Below are positions 34,221 through 45,897 of a DNA stretch of 64,000 nucleotides, one piece after another. The stretch covers positions 2,150,240 through 2,214,239 of the forward strand of contig NC_089191.1 in the NCBI RefSeq assembly GCF_947507565.1. Direction: 5' to 3'. The DNA comes from Oscarella lobularis (lineage: Eukaryota; Porifera; Homoscleromorpha; Homosclerophorida; Oscarellidae). The notes beneath the pieces are model-generated. The model did no database searches, was not told the DNA's origin, and worked only from the letters and a program-made list of their open reading frames with translations. Numbering within the stretch: the stretch's first letter is position 1; the number at the start of each line of letters is the position of its first letter. A program made the translations under genes and the position numbers.

Positions 34221-37200
34221 GTTTCTTGCCGGAATATATAGACCGCTTGCCGGAATATATACACCGCCTGCCGGAATATATACACCGCCTGCTGGCAGAG
34301 TACGTACACGCCTGCAGGAATATATACACCGCCTGCCGGCGGAGTACGTACACGCCTGCCGGAATATATACAACGCCTGTCGGCAAAGTACGTACACTGC
34401 CTTCCGGAATATATACAACGCTTGCCGGAATATATACACCGCCTCCGGCGGAGTACGTACACGCCTGCCGGAATATATACACCGCCTGCCCGCGGAGTAT
34501 GTGCACCGCTTGCCGTAATATATACACCGCCTGCCGGCGAAGTACGTACACCGCTTGCCGTAATATATACAAAGCCTGCCGGCGGAGTACGTACACCGCT
34601 TGCCGGAATATATAGAACGCCTGTCGGCAAAGTACGTACGCTGCCTTCCGGAATATATACACCGCTCTCCGGAGTATATACACCGCCTGCCGGCGGAGAA
34701 CGTACACGCCTGCGGGTGTATATACACCGCCTTCCGGCGGAGTACGTACACTGCCTTTCGGAATATATACACCGTTTTCCGGAATATATACACCGCCTGC
34801 CGGCGGAGTACGTACACCGCCTGCCAGAATATATACACCGCCTGCCAAAATATCCACACCGCTTGCCGGAATATATACACCGCCTGCTGGTGGAGTACGT
34901 TCACCGCCTGCCGGAATATCTACACCGCCTTCCGGAATATATACACAGCCTGCTTGCGGAGTACTTACACCGCTTTCCGGAATATATACACAGCCTGCCG
35001 GAATATATACACCGCCTGCCAGAATATATACACCGCCTGCCTGAATATATGCACCGCCTGCCGAAATATATACACCGCCTTCCGACGGAGTACGTATCCC
35101 GCCTGCCAGAATATCTACACCGCCTGCCGGCGGAGTACGTACACCGCCTGCCAGAATATCTACACCGCCTGCCTGCGGAGTACGTACACCGCCTGCCGGA
35201 ATATATACACCGCCTGCCGGCGGAGTACGTACACCGCCTGCCGGAATATATTTACCGCCTGCCGGCGGAGTACGTACACCGCCTGCCGGAATAAATACAC
35301 CGCCTGCCGGAATATATACACCGCTTGCCGGAATATCTACACCGCCTGCCGGCGGAGTACGTACACCGCCTGCAGGAATATATACACCGCCTGCCGGAAT
35401 ATATACACCGCCTGCCGGCGGAGTACGTACACCGCCTGCCAGAATATCTACACCGCCTGCAGGCGGAGTACTTACACCGCCTGCCAGAGTATCTACACCG
35501 CCTGCCGGCGGAGTACGTACACCGCCTGCCGGAATATATACACCGCCTGCCGGAATATATACACCGCTTGCCGGAATATATACACCGCTTGCCGGAATAT
35601 ATACACCGCCTGCCGGCGGAGTACGTACCCCGCCTGCCAGAATATCTACACCGCCTGCCGGAATAAACCGCCTGCCGGAAAATATACACCGGCTGCTGGC
35701 GGAGTACTTACACCGCCTGCCAGAATATCTACACCGCCTGCCGGAATACACCGCCTGCCGGAATATATACACCGCCTGCCGGAATACATACACCGCCTGC
35801 TGGCGGAGTACTTACACCGCCTGCCAGAATATATACACCGCCTGCAGGAATATATACACCGCCCTCTGGCGGAGTACGTACACCGCCTGCCGGAATATAT
35901 ACAACGCCTGCAGGAATACACCACCTGCCAGAATATCTACACCGCCCTCTGGCGGAGTACTTACACCACTTGCCGGAATATATACGCCGCCTGCCGGCAG
36001 AGTACGTACACCGCCTGCCAGAATATATACACCGCCTGCCAGATTATATACACCGCCTGCCGGCGGAGTACGTACATCGAATGCCGGCGGAGTACGTACA
36101 TCGAATGCCGGCGGAGTACGTACACCGCCTGCTAAAATATCTTCTCCGCCTTCTGGCGGAGTACGTACACCGCTTTCCGGAATATATACACCGCCTGCCG
36201 GAATATATACACCGACTCCAGGCGGAGTACTTACACCGCCTGCCAAAATATATACACCGCCTGCAGGCGGAGTACGTACACCGCCTGCCAGAATATCTAC
36301 ACCGTCTGCCAGAATACCTACACCGCCCGCTGGCGGAGTACGTACACCGCTTGCCGGAATATATACACCGCCTGCCGGAATATATACACCGCCTGCTGGC
36401 GGAGTACGTACACCGCTTGCCGGAAAATATACACCGCCGGCTCGCTGAGTACTTACACCGCCTGCCAGAATATATACACCGCCTGCCTGAATATATACAC
36501 CGCCTGCCGGAATATATACACCGCCTGCTGGCGGAGTACTTACACCGCCTGCCAGAATATATACACCGCCTGCAGGAATATATACACCGCCTGCTGGCGG
36601 AGTACGTACACCGCCTGCCGGAATATATACACCGCCTGCAGGAATACACCGCCTGCCAGAATATCTACACCGCCCTCTGTCGGAGTACGTACACCGCTTG
36701 CCGGAATTTACGCCGCCTGCCGGCAGAGTACGTACACCGCCTGCCAGAATATATACACCGCCTGCCAGATTATATACACCGCCTGCCGGCGGAGTACGTA
36801 CATCAATGCCGGCGGAGTACGTACACCGCCTGCCAAAATATATACACCGCTTGCCGGAATATATACACCGCCTGCTGGTGGAGTACGTTCACCGCCTGCC
36901 GGAATATCTACACCGCCTTCCGGAATATATACACCGCCTGCTTGCGGAGTACTTACACCGCTTTCCGGAATATATACACAGCCTTGCGGAATATATACAC
37001 CGCCTGCTGGCGGAGTAGGTACACTGCCTGCCAGAATATATACCCCGCCTGCGAAAATATCTACACCGCCTGCCAGAATATCTACACCGCCTGCTAGCGG
37101 AGTACGTGCACCACTTGACGGAATATATGCACCGCCTGCTGGAGGAGTACGTACACCGCTTCCCAGAATATATACACCGCCTGCTGGCGCAGTACGTACA

Positions 37201-37928
37201 CCGCTTGCCGGAAAATATACACCACCTGCTGGCTGAGTACTTACACCGCCTGCCAGAATATATACACCGCCTGCCTGAATATATACACCGCCTGCCGGAA
37301 TATATACACCGCCTGCCGACGGAGTACGTACCCAGCCTGCCAGAATATATACACCGCCTGCCGGCGGAGTACGTACACCGCCTGCCAGAATATCTACACG
37401 CCTGCCGGCGGAGTACGTACACCGCCTGCCGGATTATATACACCGCCTGCCAGCGAAGTACGTTGACCGCTTGCTGTAATATCAGCACCGCTTGCCGGAA
37501 TATATACAAAGCCTGCCGGCGGAGTACGTACACTGCCTTCCGGAATATATACACCGCTCTCCGGAGTATATACACCGCCTGCTGGCGGAGTACGTACACT
37601 GCCTTCCTGAATATATACACAGCCTGCCGGAATATATACACCGCCTGCCGGAATATATACACCGCCTCCCGGCGGAGTACGTACACGCCTGCCGGAATAT
37701 CTACACCGCTTGCCGGCGGAGTACGTACACGCCTGCCGGAATATATACACCGCTTGCCGGCGGAGTACGTACACGCCTGCCGGAATATATACACCGCTTG
37801 CCGGCGGAGTACGTACACGCCTGCCGCAATATATACACCGCCTGCCCGCCGAGTATGTACACCGCCTCCGTATTATATACACTGCCTTTCGGCAGAGTAC
37901 GTACACTGCCTTCCGGAATATATACACC
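34221..37928. repeat. 21/24-bp mixed array, block 2
   Basis: Same unit families as 27926-29585. It begins at GTTTCTTGCCGGAATATATA and ends at CCTTCCGGAATATATACACC. Longer blocks are shared internally, for example a run near 34880 that recurs near 36870. Open frames are repeat artefacts. Confidence 0.93.
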
Positions 37929-38320
37929 GTTGTAGCCGTTGTAGTCGTTGTAATCGTTGTAGCCGTTGTACCTTTGTAGCCGTTGTAGTCGTTGTAGTCG
38001 TTGTAGCCGTTGCAGTCATTGTAGTCATTGTAGCCGTTGTAGCCGTTGTAGTCGTTGTAGTCATTGTAGTGATTGTAGTCGTTGTAGTCATTGTAGCCGT
38101 TGCAGTCATTGTAATCATTGTAGCCGTTGTAGTCGTTGTAGTCGTTGTAGCCGTTGTAGTGGTTGTAGCCTTTGTAGCCTTTGTAGCCGTTGCAGTCATT
38201 GTAGCCGTTGTAGTCGTTGTAGCCGTTGTAGTCGTTTTAGTCGTTGTAGCCGTTGTAGTGGTTGTAGCCTTTGTAGCCTTTGTAGCCGTTGTGGTAGTTG
38301 TTGTAGTTGTAGCCGTTGTA
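37929..38320. repeat. Second 9-bp array, short block with the same junctions
   Basis: About 390 bp of TTGTAGCCG/TTGTAGTCG units. Left junction CGGAATATATACACCGTTGT and right junction CCGTTGTAGTTTCTTGCCGG match those of the 4.6-kb block. The irregular edge motif GGTTGTAGCCTTTGTAGCC near the right end is also shared. Confidence 0.93.
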
Positions 38321-41300
38321 GTTTCTTGCCGGAATATATACACCGCTTGCCGGAATATATACACCGCCTGCCGGCATATATACACCGCCTGCCGGCGGAG
38401 TACGTACACAGCTTGCCGGAATATATACACCGCCTGCCGGAATGTATACACCGCTTGCCGGCGGAGTACGTACACGCCTGCAGGAATATATACACCGCCT
38501 GCCTGAATATATACACCGCCTCCCGGCGGAGTACGTACACCGCTTGCCTGAATACATACACCGCCTGCCGGAATATATACACCGCTTGCCGGCGAAGTAC
38601 GTACACGCCTGCCGGTATATATACACCGCCTTCCTGCGGAGTACGTACACTGCCTTCCGGAATATATACACCGCTTTCCGGAATATATACACCGCCTGCC
38701 GGCGGTGTACGTACACCGCCTGCCGGAATATATACACCGCCTCCCGGAATATATACACCGCTTGCCGCCGGAGTACGTACACGCCTGCCGCAATATATAC
38801 ACCGCTTGCCGCAGGAGTATCTACACGCCTGCCGGATTATATACACCGCTTGCCGGCGGAGTACGTACACGCCTGCCGGTATATATACACCGCCTGCCTG
38901 CGGTGTACGTACACCGCCTGCCGGAATATATACACCGCCTGCCGGCGGATTACGTACACGCCTGCCGGAATATATACACCGCTTGCCGGCGGACTACGTA
39001 CACGCCTGCCGGAATATATACACCGCCTGCCGGCGGAGTACGTGCACCGCTTGCCGGAATATATACACCGCCTGCCGGCGGAGTACGTACACCGCTTGCC
39101 TGAATATATACACCGCCTGCCGGATTATATACACCGCCTGCCGGAATATAAACACCGCCTGCCGGCGGAGTAGGTACACCGCTTGCCGGAATATATATAC
39201 ACCGCCTGCCGGAATATATACACCGCCTGCCGGCGGAGTACGTACACCGCTTGCCGTAATATATACACAGCCTGCTGGCAGAGTACGTACACGCCTGCAG
39301 GAATATATACACCGCCTGCCGGCGGAGTACGTACACGCCTGCCGGAATATATACACCGCCTGCCGGAATATATACACCGCCTGCCGGAATATATACACCG
39401 CCTGCTGGCAGAGTACGTACACGCCTGCAGGAATATATACACCGCCTGCTGGCAGAGTACGTACACGCCTGCAGGAATATATACACCGCCTGCCGGCGGA
39501 GTACGTACACTGCCTTCCGGAATATATACAACGCTTGCCGGAATATATACACCGCCTCCGGCGGAGTACGTACACGCCTGCGGGAATACACCGCCTGCCC
39601 GCGGAGTATGTACACCGCTTGCCGTAATATATACGCCGCCTGCCTCCGGAGTATGTACACCTCTTGCCGTAATATAAACACCGCCTGCCGGAATATATAC
39701 ACCGCCTGCGGAAATACACCGCCTGTTAGAATATCTACACAGACTGCTGGAGGAGTACTTACACCGCCTGCGAGAATATATACACCGCCAGCCGGAATAT
39801 ATACGCCGCCTGCCGGCGGAGTACTTACACCGCCTGCCAGAATATATACATCGCCTCTGGCAGTGAACGTACACCGCCTGCCGGAATATATACACCGCTC
39901 TCCGGAGTATATACAACGCCTGCTGGCGTAGTACGTACACCGCTTGCCGGAAAATATACACCACCTGCTGGCTGAGTACTTACACCGCCTGCCAAAATAT
40001 ATACACCGCCTGCCCGCGGGGTACGTACACCGCCCTCCGGAATATATACACCGCCTGCCGGGATATATACACCGCCTGCTGGCGGAGTACGTACACCGCC
40101 TGCCAGAATATCTACACCGACTGCTGGATGAGTACTTACACCGCCTGCGAGAATATATACACCGCCAGCCGGAATATATACGCCGCCTGCCGGCGGAGTA
40201 CTTACACCGCCTGCCAGAATATCTACACCGCCGGCCGGAATACAACGCTTGCCGGAATATATACACGGCCTCCGGCGGAGTACGTACACGCCTGCGGGAA
40301 TATATACACCGCCTGCCCGCGGAGTATGTACACCGCTTGCCGTAATATATACACCGCTTGCCGGAATATATACAAAGCCTGCCGGCGGAGTACGTACACT
40401 GCCTTCCGGAATATATAAACCGCTCTCCGGAGTATATACACCGCCTGCTGGCGGAGTACGTACACCGCTTGCCGGAATATATACACCGCCTGCCGGCGGA
40501 GTACGTACACCGCCTGCCGGAATATATACGCCGCCTGCCGGAATATCTACGCCGCCTGCCGGCGGAGTACGTACACCGCCTGCGGGCAGAGTACGTACAC
40601 CGCCTGCCGGAATATATACACCGCCTGCCGGAATATATACACCGCTTGCCGGAATATATACACCGCCTGCCGGCGGAGTACGTACACCGCCTGCCAGAAT
40701 ATCTACACCGCCTGCCGGAATATATACACCGCCTGCTGGCGGAGTACGTACACCGCTTGCCGGAAAAAATACACAGCCTGCTGGCTGAGTACTTACACCG
40801 CCTGCCAGAATATATACACCGCCTGGAGGAATATATACACCACCTGCCGGAATATATATACCGCCTGCCGGCGGGGTACGTACACAGCTTTCCGGAATAT
40901 ATACACCGCCTGCCGGAATATATACACCGCCTGCCGGAATATATACACCGCCCTCTGGAGGAGTACGTACCCCGCCTGCCGGAATATATACACCGCCTGC
41001 AGGCTGAGTAGTTACACCGTTTGCCGGAATATATACACCGCCTTCTTGCTGAGTACTTACAACGCCTGCCAGAATATATACACCGCCTGCCGGAATATAT
41101 ACACCGCATGCTGGCTTAGTACGTACACCGCCTGCAAGAATATCTACACCGCCTGCCGGAATATATACACCGACTGCTGGCAGAGTACTTACACCGCCTG
41201 CCAGAATATCTACACCGCCTGCTGGCGGAGTACGTGCACCGCTTGACGGAATATATACACCGCCTGCTGGCTGAGTAGTTACACAACCTGCCGGAATATC

Positions 41301-41404
41301 TACACCGCCTGCTGGCGGAGTACGTACACCGCCTGCCAGAATATATACACCGCCTGCCGGAATATATACAACGCCTTCCTGCGGAGTACGTACACTGCCT
41401 GCCA
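38321..41404. repeat. 21/24-bp mixed array, block 3
   Basis: Same unit families as blocks 1 and 2. Runs near 39750 and 40120 match each other and one near 27965 in block 1. The array stops at TGCCAGAATTC, where the AT-rich 22-bp family starts. Confidence 0.93.
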
Positions 41405-41405
41405 G

Positions 41406-42113
41406 AATTCATTCAAAATAAATTCTGCATTAATTCAGAATAAATTATGCATTAATTCAGAATTAATTCTGAATTAATTCAGAATAAATGCTAAATTTAT
41501 TCAGAATAAATTCGGCATTAGTTCCGAATAAATTCTGCATTAATTCAGAATAAATTCTACTTCTATTCAGAATAAGTTCTACATTAATTCAGAATAAACT
41601 CTGCATTAATTCAGAATAAATTCTGAATTAATTCTGCATTAATTCAGAATTGATTCTGCATTTATTCAGAATTAATTTTGTATTAATTCAGAATAAATTC
41701 TGCATTAGTTCAGAATAAATTCTTCACTAATTCAGAATAAATTCTGAATTAATTCTGCATTAATTCAGAATAAATTCTGCATTAGATCAGAATAAATTCT
41801 GCATTAATTCAGAATAAATTCTGCATTAATTCAGAATAAATTCTGCATTAATTCAGAATAAATTCTGAATAAATTCTGAATTAATTCTGCTGTAATGCAG
41901 AAATTATTCTAGATTAATGCAGAATAAATTCTGCATTAATTCAAAAAAAATTCGCCGTTAATTCAGAATAAATTCTGCATTAATTCAGAATAAATTTTAA
42001 ATTTATTCGCAATAAATTTTTCATTAATTCAGAATAAATTCCGCATTTATTCTGCAATAATTCAGAATTAATTCTGCATTTATTCAGAATTAATTCTGCA
42101 TTTATTCAGACTT
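41406..42113. repeat. 22-bp AT-rich palindromic array, block 1
   Basis: The base unit is CTGCATTAATTCAGAATAAATT (22 bp, positions 41821 on). Many copies contain CAGAATTAATTCTG, a perfect 14-bp palindrome. Copies are degenerate, with frequent half units. Confidence 0.9.
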
Positions 42114-42675
42114 TGTCTTGGGTACAATTTGTCCCCAGGACAAATTGTCCTGCGACAATTTGTCTTGGGACAATTTGTCCTCGGACAATTTGTCCTGGGA
42201 CAATTTGTCCTGGGGACAATTTATCCTGGGGACAATTTGTCCTTGGGACAATTTGTCCTGGGACAATTTGTCCTGGGACAATTTGTCCTGGGACAATTTG
42301 TCCTGGCACAATTTGTCCTGGGACAATTTGTCCCCAGGACAATTTGTCCTGGGACAATTTGTCCTGGGACAATTTGTCCTGGGGACAATTTGTCCTGGGG
42401 ACAATTTGTCCTGGGGACAATTTGTCCTGGGACAATTTGTCCTGGGACAATTTGTCCTGGGACAATTTGTCCTGGGACAATTTGTCCTGGGGACAATTTG
42501 TCCTGGGGACAATTTGTCCTGGGGACAATTTGTCCTGGGACAATTTGTCCTGGGACAATTTGCCCTGGGACAATTTGTCCTGGGACAATTTGTCCTGGGA
42601 CAATTTGTCCTGGGGACAATTTGTCCTGGGGACAATTTGTTCCCAGGACAATTTGTCCTGGGGCAATTTTTCCTT
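42114..42675. repeat. GTCC array (15/16-bp units), long copy
   Basis: About 36 units of CAATTTGTCCTGGGA or CAATTTGTCCTGGGGA. Some units are inverted (GTCCCCAGGACAAATTG near 42130). Each unit holds the hairpin arms TTGTCC/GGACAA. The left junction, TTTATTCAGACTTTGTC, resembles that at 44321. Confidence 0.95.
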
Positions 42676-42699
42676 CTACAATTCTTCCTTGAAATTCTA

Positions 42700-43237
42700 A
42701 GTTAATACAGAATAAATTCTGCATTAGTGCAGAATAAATTCCCGATTTATTCTGCATTAATTAAGAATTAATTCTGCATTTATTCAGAATTAATTCTGCA
42801 ATAATTGAAAATAAATTCTGCATTATTTCAGAATAAATTCTGCATTAATCTAGAATAATTTCTGCATTAATTCAGAATAAATTCTGCATTAATTCAGAAT
42901 AAGTTCTGAATTAATTCAGAATAAATTCTGCATTAATTCAGAATAAATTCCGCATTTATTCAGAATAAATTCCGCATTTATTCTGCATTAATTTAGAATT
43001 TATTTTGCATTTTATTAGAATTATTTCTGCAATAATTCAGAATAAAATCTGAATTAATTCAGAATTAATTTTGAATTAATGCTGAATTTTATTCTGAATT
43101 AATGCAGAATAAATTCTTCATTAATTCTTCATTAATTCTACATTAATTCAGTATAAATTCTGAATTAATTCAGAATAAATTCTGAATTAATTCAGAATAA
43201 ATCCTGCATTAAGTCAGAATAAATTCTGTGTTTATTC
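42700..43237. repeat. 22-bp AT-rich palindromic array, block 2
   Basis: Degenerate copies of the ATTCAGAATAAATTCTGCAT family, ending at TTTATTCAGCGAATG where single-copy DNA begins. Confidence 0.9.
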
Positions 43238-43505
43238 AGCGAATGTGAAATTTTTTCGCGATGTTTTAGCGCGCGTTACACTCGAAAAGCCCTACTCGTC
43301 GTTCGTCTCAAGTGCATCGCTTAGCGAGCGAGTTTGAGGTTCTTGATCGTTTTCTTGTCGTGTTCCGTCACTTTCTGAACGGTTATTGCTAAGTTTTTCG
43401 TCGTCATGGCGTTTCTGGGTGTACGAGCGATCTTTTAGAACGATCGCCGACGTATCGTCGACTCACGACGGAGCGCCTGTCGTTTTCTTCACCTTATATA
43501 CGATC
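43238..43505 (+). promoter_or_regulatory. Probable 5' region of the INO80E-like gene
   Basis: Single-copy, CG-rich DNA between two AT-rich arrays, directly before the ATG at 43506. It has CGCGATG, GCGCGCG and several CGTCG words and no repeat units. I infer promoter and 5' UTR from position only; no defined core promoter element is assigned. Confidence 0.4.
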
Positions 43506-43580
43506 ATGGATGCTTCATGGCAGCATAGCTCTCGTAAAGAATATAGAATGTTGAAAAGAAAGCTGAAGCAGCTTGTCTAC
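43506..43580 (+). CDS. INO80E: First exon of an INO80 complex subunit E-like gene (partial)
   Basis: The 25-codon exon begins with ATG and ends at a strong GTAAGT donor at 43581. Its product contains KEYRMLKRKLKQLVY. This matches the conserved N-terminal segment of INO80E (a K-Y-R-x-L-K-R-K-L-K core followed by hydrophobic residues and Y), the start of a coiled coil that anchors this small subunit in the INO80 chromatin remodeller. In that family the coiled coil continues for about 30 residues; I could not find that continuation anywhere between 43581 and 64000. Either the next exon lies beyond a repeat-filled intron of more than 20 kb, or the exon is a stranded fragment. The match rests on about 15 residues, so the family call is moderate. 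Confidence 0.6.
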
Positions 43581-43601
43581 GTAAGTTCACGATCTTTTAT
43601 T

Positions 43602-44321
43602 CTGCTGTAATTCAGAATTAATTCTGTATTTATTCAGAATTAATTCTGCATTAATTCAGAATAAATTCTGCATTAATTCAGAATTAATTCAGAATAAATT
43701 CTGCATTAATTTAGTTTAAATTCCGCATTTATTCAGAATAAATTCGGCATTAGTTCCGAATAAATTCTGCATTAATTCAAAATAAATTCTGCTTTAATTC
43801 AGAAAAAATTCTGCATTAATTCAGAATAAATTCTACATTCATTTAGTTTAAATTCCGCATTTATTCAGAATAAATTCAGCATTAGTTCCGAATAAATTAT
43901 GCATTAATTCAGAATAAATTCTGCTTTTATTCAGAATGAGTTCTGCATTAATTCAGAATAAATTCTGCATTAATTCAGAATAAATTCTGAATTAATTCTG
44001 CATTAATTCAGAATTGATTCTGCATTTATTCAGAATTAATTTTGTATAAATTCTGCTTTAGTACAGAATAAATTCAGAATTAATTCTGCATTTATTCAGA
44101 ATTAATTCTGCATTAATTCAGAATAAATTCTGCATTAATTCAGAATAACTTCTGCATTTATTCAGAATAAATTCTGCATTAATTCAGAATAAATTTCGCA
44201 TTTTTTCTGCATTAATTCAGAATTAATTCAGAATAAATTCTGAATAAATTCTGAATTAATTCTGCATTAATTCAGAATTAATTCTGCATTTATTCAGAAT
44301 TAAATCTGCATTTATTCAGAA
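43602..44321. repeat. 22-bp AT-rich palindromic array, block 3
   Basis: Same family as blocks 1 and 2. It starts about 20 bp after the INO80E-like donor, so it would lie within the first intron. It ends at TTTATTCAGAATTTGTCC, where the GTCC array begins. Confidence 0.9.
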
Positions 44322-44485
44322 TTTGTCCTGGGGACAATTTGTCCCCAGGACAAATTGTCTTGGGACAAATTGTCCTGGGACAATTTGTCCTGGGACAATT
44401 TGTCTTGGGGAGAATTTTTCCTGGGGACATTTTGTCCTGGGACAATTTGTCCTGGGGACAATTTGTCCGAGGACAATTTGTCCTT
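44322..44485. repeat. GTCC array (15/16-bp units), third copy
   Basis: About 10 units of the CAATTTGTCCTGGGGA family, including inverted units near 44340-44370 as in the 42114 array. It leads straight into the polypyrimidine array, as at 26182. Confidence 0.93.
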
Positions 44486-45374
44486 CTCCTATGCCTTTTT
44501 CTTTCTCCCTTTTGCCTTTTGCCTTCTCCCTTTTGCCTTTTTCCTTCTCCCTTTGCCTTTTGCCTTCTGCCTTTTCCTTTTGCTTTCTCCCTTTGCCTTT
44601 TGCCTTTTCCTTTTGCCTTTTGCTTTCTCCCTTTGCCTTTTGCTTTCTCCCTTTGCCTTTTGCTTTCTCCCTTTGCCTTTTGCTTTCTCCCTTTGCCTTT
44701 TGCCTTTTCCCTTTGCCTTTTGCCTTTTCCCTTTGCCTTTTGCCTTCTCCCTTTGCCTTTTGCCTTCTCCCTTTGCCTTTTGCCTTCTCCCTTTGCCTTT
44801 TGCCTTCTCCCTTTGCCTTTTGCCTTCTCCCTTTGCCTTTTGCCTTTTCCCTTTGCCTTTTGCCTTTTCCCTTTGCCTTTTGCCTTTTCCCTTTGCCTTT
44901 TGCCTTCTCCCTTTGCCTTTTGCCTTTTCCCTTTGCCTTTTGCCTTTTCCCTTTGCCTTTTGCCTTCTCCCTTTGCCTTTTGCCTTCTCCCTTTGCCTTT
45001 TTCCTTTTTCCTTTGCCTTTTGCCTTCTCCCTTTGCCTTTTGCCTTCTCCCTTTGCCTTTTGCCTTCTCCCTTTGCCTTTTGCCTTCTCCCTTTGCCTTT
45101 TGCCTTTTCCCTTTGCCTTTTGCCTTCTCCCTTTGCCTTTTGCCTTTTCCCTTTGCCTTTTGCCTTTTCCCTTTGCCTTTTGCCTTCTCCCTTTGCCTTT
45201 TGCCTTCTCCCTTTGCCTTTTGCCTTCTCCCTTTGCCTTTTGCCTTTTCCCTTTGCCTTTTGCCTTCTCCCTTTGCCTTTTGCCTTTTCCCTTTGCCTTT
45301 TGCCTTTTCCCTTTGCCTTTTGCCTTCTCCCTTTGTCTTTTGCCTTTTCCCTTTGCCTTTTGCCTTCTTCCTTT
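44486..45374. repeat. 20-bp polypyrimidine array, long copy
   Basis: About 44 units of CTCCCTTTGCCTTTTGCCTT, with TTCCC/CTCCC as the main variation and a very regular 20-bp period. The minus-strand Lys/Gly/Arg-rich frame and the plus-strand Leu/Pro/Phe frames are repeat artefacts. Confidence 0.96.
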
Positions 45375-45456
45375 TTGTAAACAGGGGGTTTCTGGAGGAT
45401 GTCAGATAAGTGCCGTGCAATTGTTTATGAGTTGTGTGGCTTTGTTAATGTGTATA
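45375..45456. other. Short single-copy spacer before segment A'
   Basis: A splice-acceptor-like TTGTAAACAG lies at its left edge and a GTGTATAG at its right. No coding match was recognised, and in particular no continuation of the INO80E-like exon. Confidence 0.4.
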
Positions 45457-45821
45457 GGGGCAATGTTAGGGCAGAGTCAATACTGATAGGTATATAATGG
45501 TTCCTAATTGTGTTAAATATATCTAATTAGTTTTCTTAGGGGCATAGGGATGGGAGGAACAATGACAAGGAGATGGGGCGCGAGGGAGAAGAGGAGCAAG
45601 CAGGCAGGGAGGAGAAGGAATATCAAGGGATCGATGGTATGTGATGTAGGTAGAGTTTTAGTTATTGAGGGGTCTCTAATTCGTTTTATAGATGTGTAAG
45701 AGCGTAAGGAAGAATGATACGAGCAACGGATGCGAGTGGGAAGAGGAGGATTGGAAGGGAAGGCAATCAGAAGGGAGGATGACTATCGAGGGGGCAAAGG
45801 TATGTGATGTAGGTAGAGTTG
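45457..45821 (+). repeat. Segment A': exon cassettes (copy 2)
   Basis: Homologous to 25584-26104 from AGGGGCAATGTTAGGGCAG onward, but with one copy of the first exon block where copy 1 has two. Exon-like 45540-45636 (ATGGGAGGAACAATGACAAG ... CAAGGGATCGATG), intron-like 45637-45691 (55 bp, GTATGTGATG...TTTTATAG), exon-like 45692-45799, then another GTATGTGATG donor whose intron runs into a GTCC array, exactly as in copy 1. Splice sites are conserved between copies while exon bodies differ at many positions. Confidence 0.75.
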
Positions 45822-45897
45822 TCTTGGGGACAATTGTCCTGGGACATTTGGTCCTGGGACAATTTGTCTAGGGACAATTTGTCCTGGGAGAATTTGT
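45822..45897. repeat. GTCC array, degenerate fourth copy
   Basis: About five imperfect units (GTCTTGGGGACAATTG, GTCCTGGGACATTTG and others) between segment A' and the 41-bp satellite. Confidence 0.85.

Noticed and set aside
29131-35793. Poly-Thr/Ala, poly-Val, Arg-Cys-Ser and Asn-Asp-Tyr frames in the second 9-bp array
   Set aside because: Direct read-through of the 9-bp unit. The frames change only where irregular units occur.
27886-41109. Long frames in the 21/24-bp arrays (YIPAGGVRTPPAGG-type, 200-700 codons)
   Set aside because: Both units are multiples of three, so all frames stay open. Frames overlap on both strands with equal quality and have no unique domain.
42102-42757. Frames of about 180 codons over the GTCC array
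   Set aside because: Repeat read-through, seen in all frames.
43490-43500. TATATA as a core promoter element
   Set aside because: It lies only about 10 bp before the ATG, too close for a TATA box of that start.
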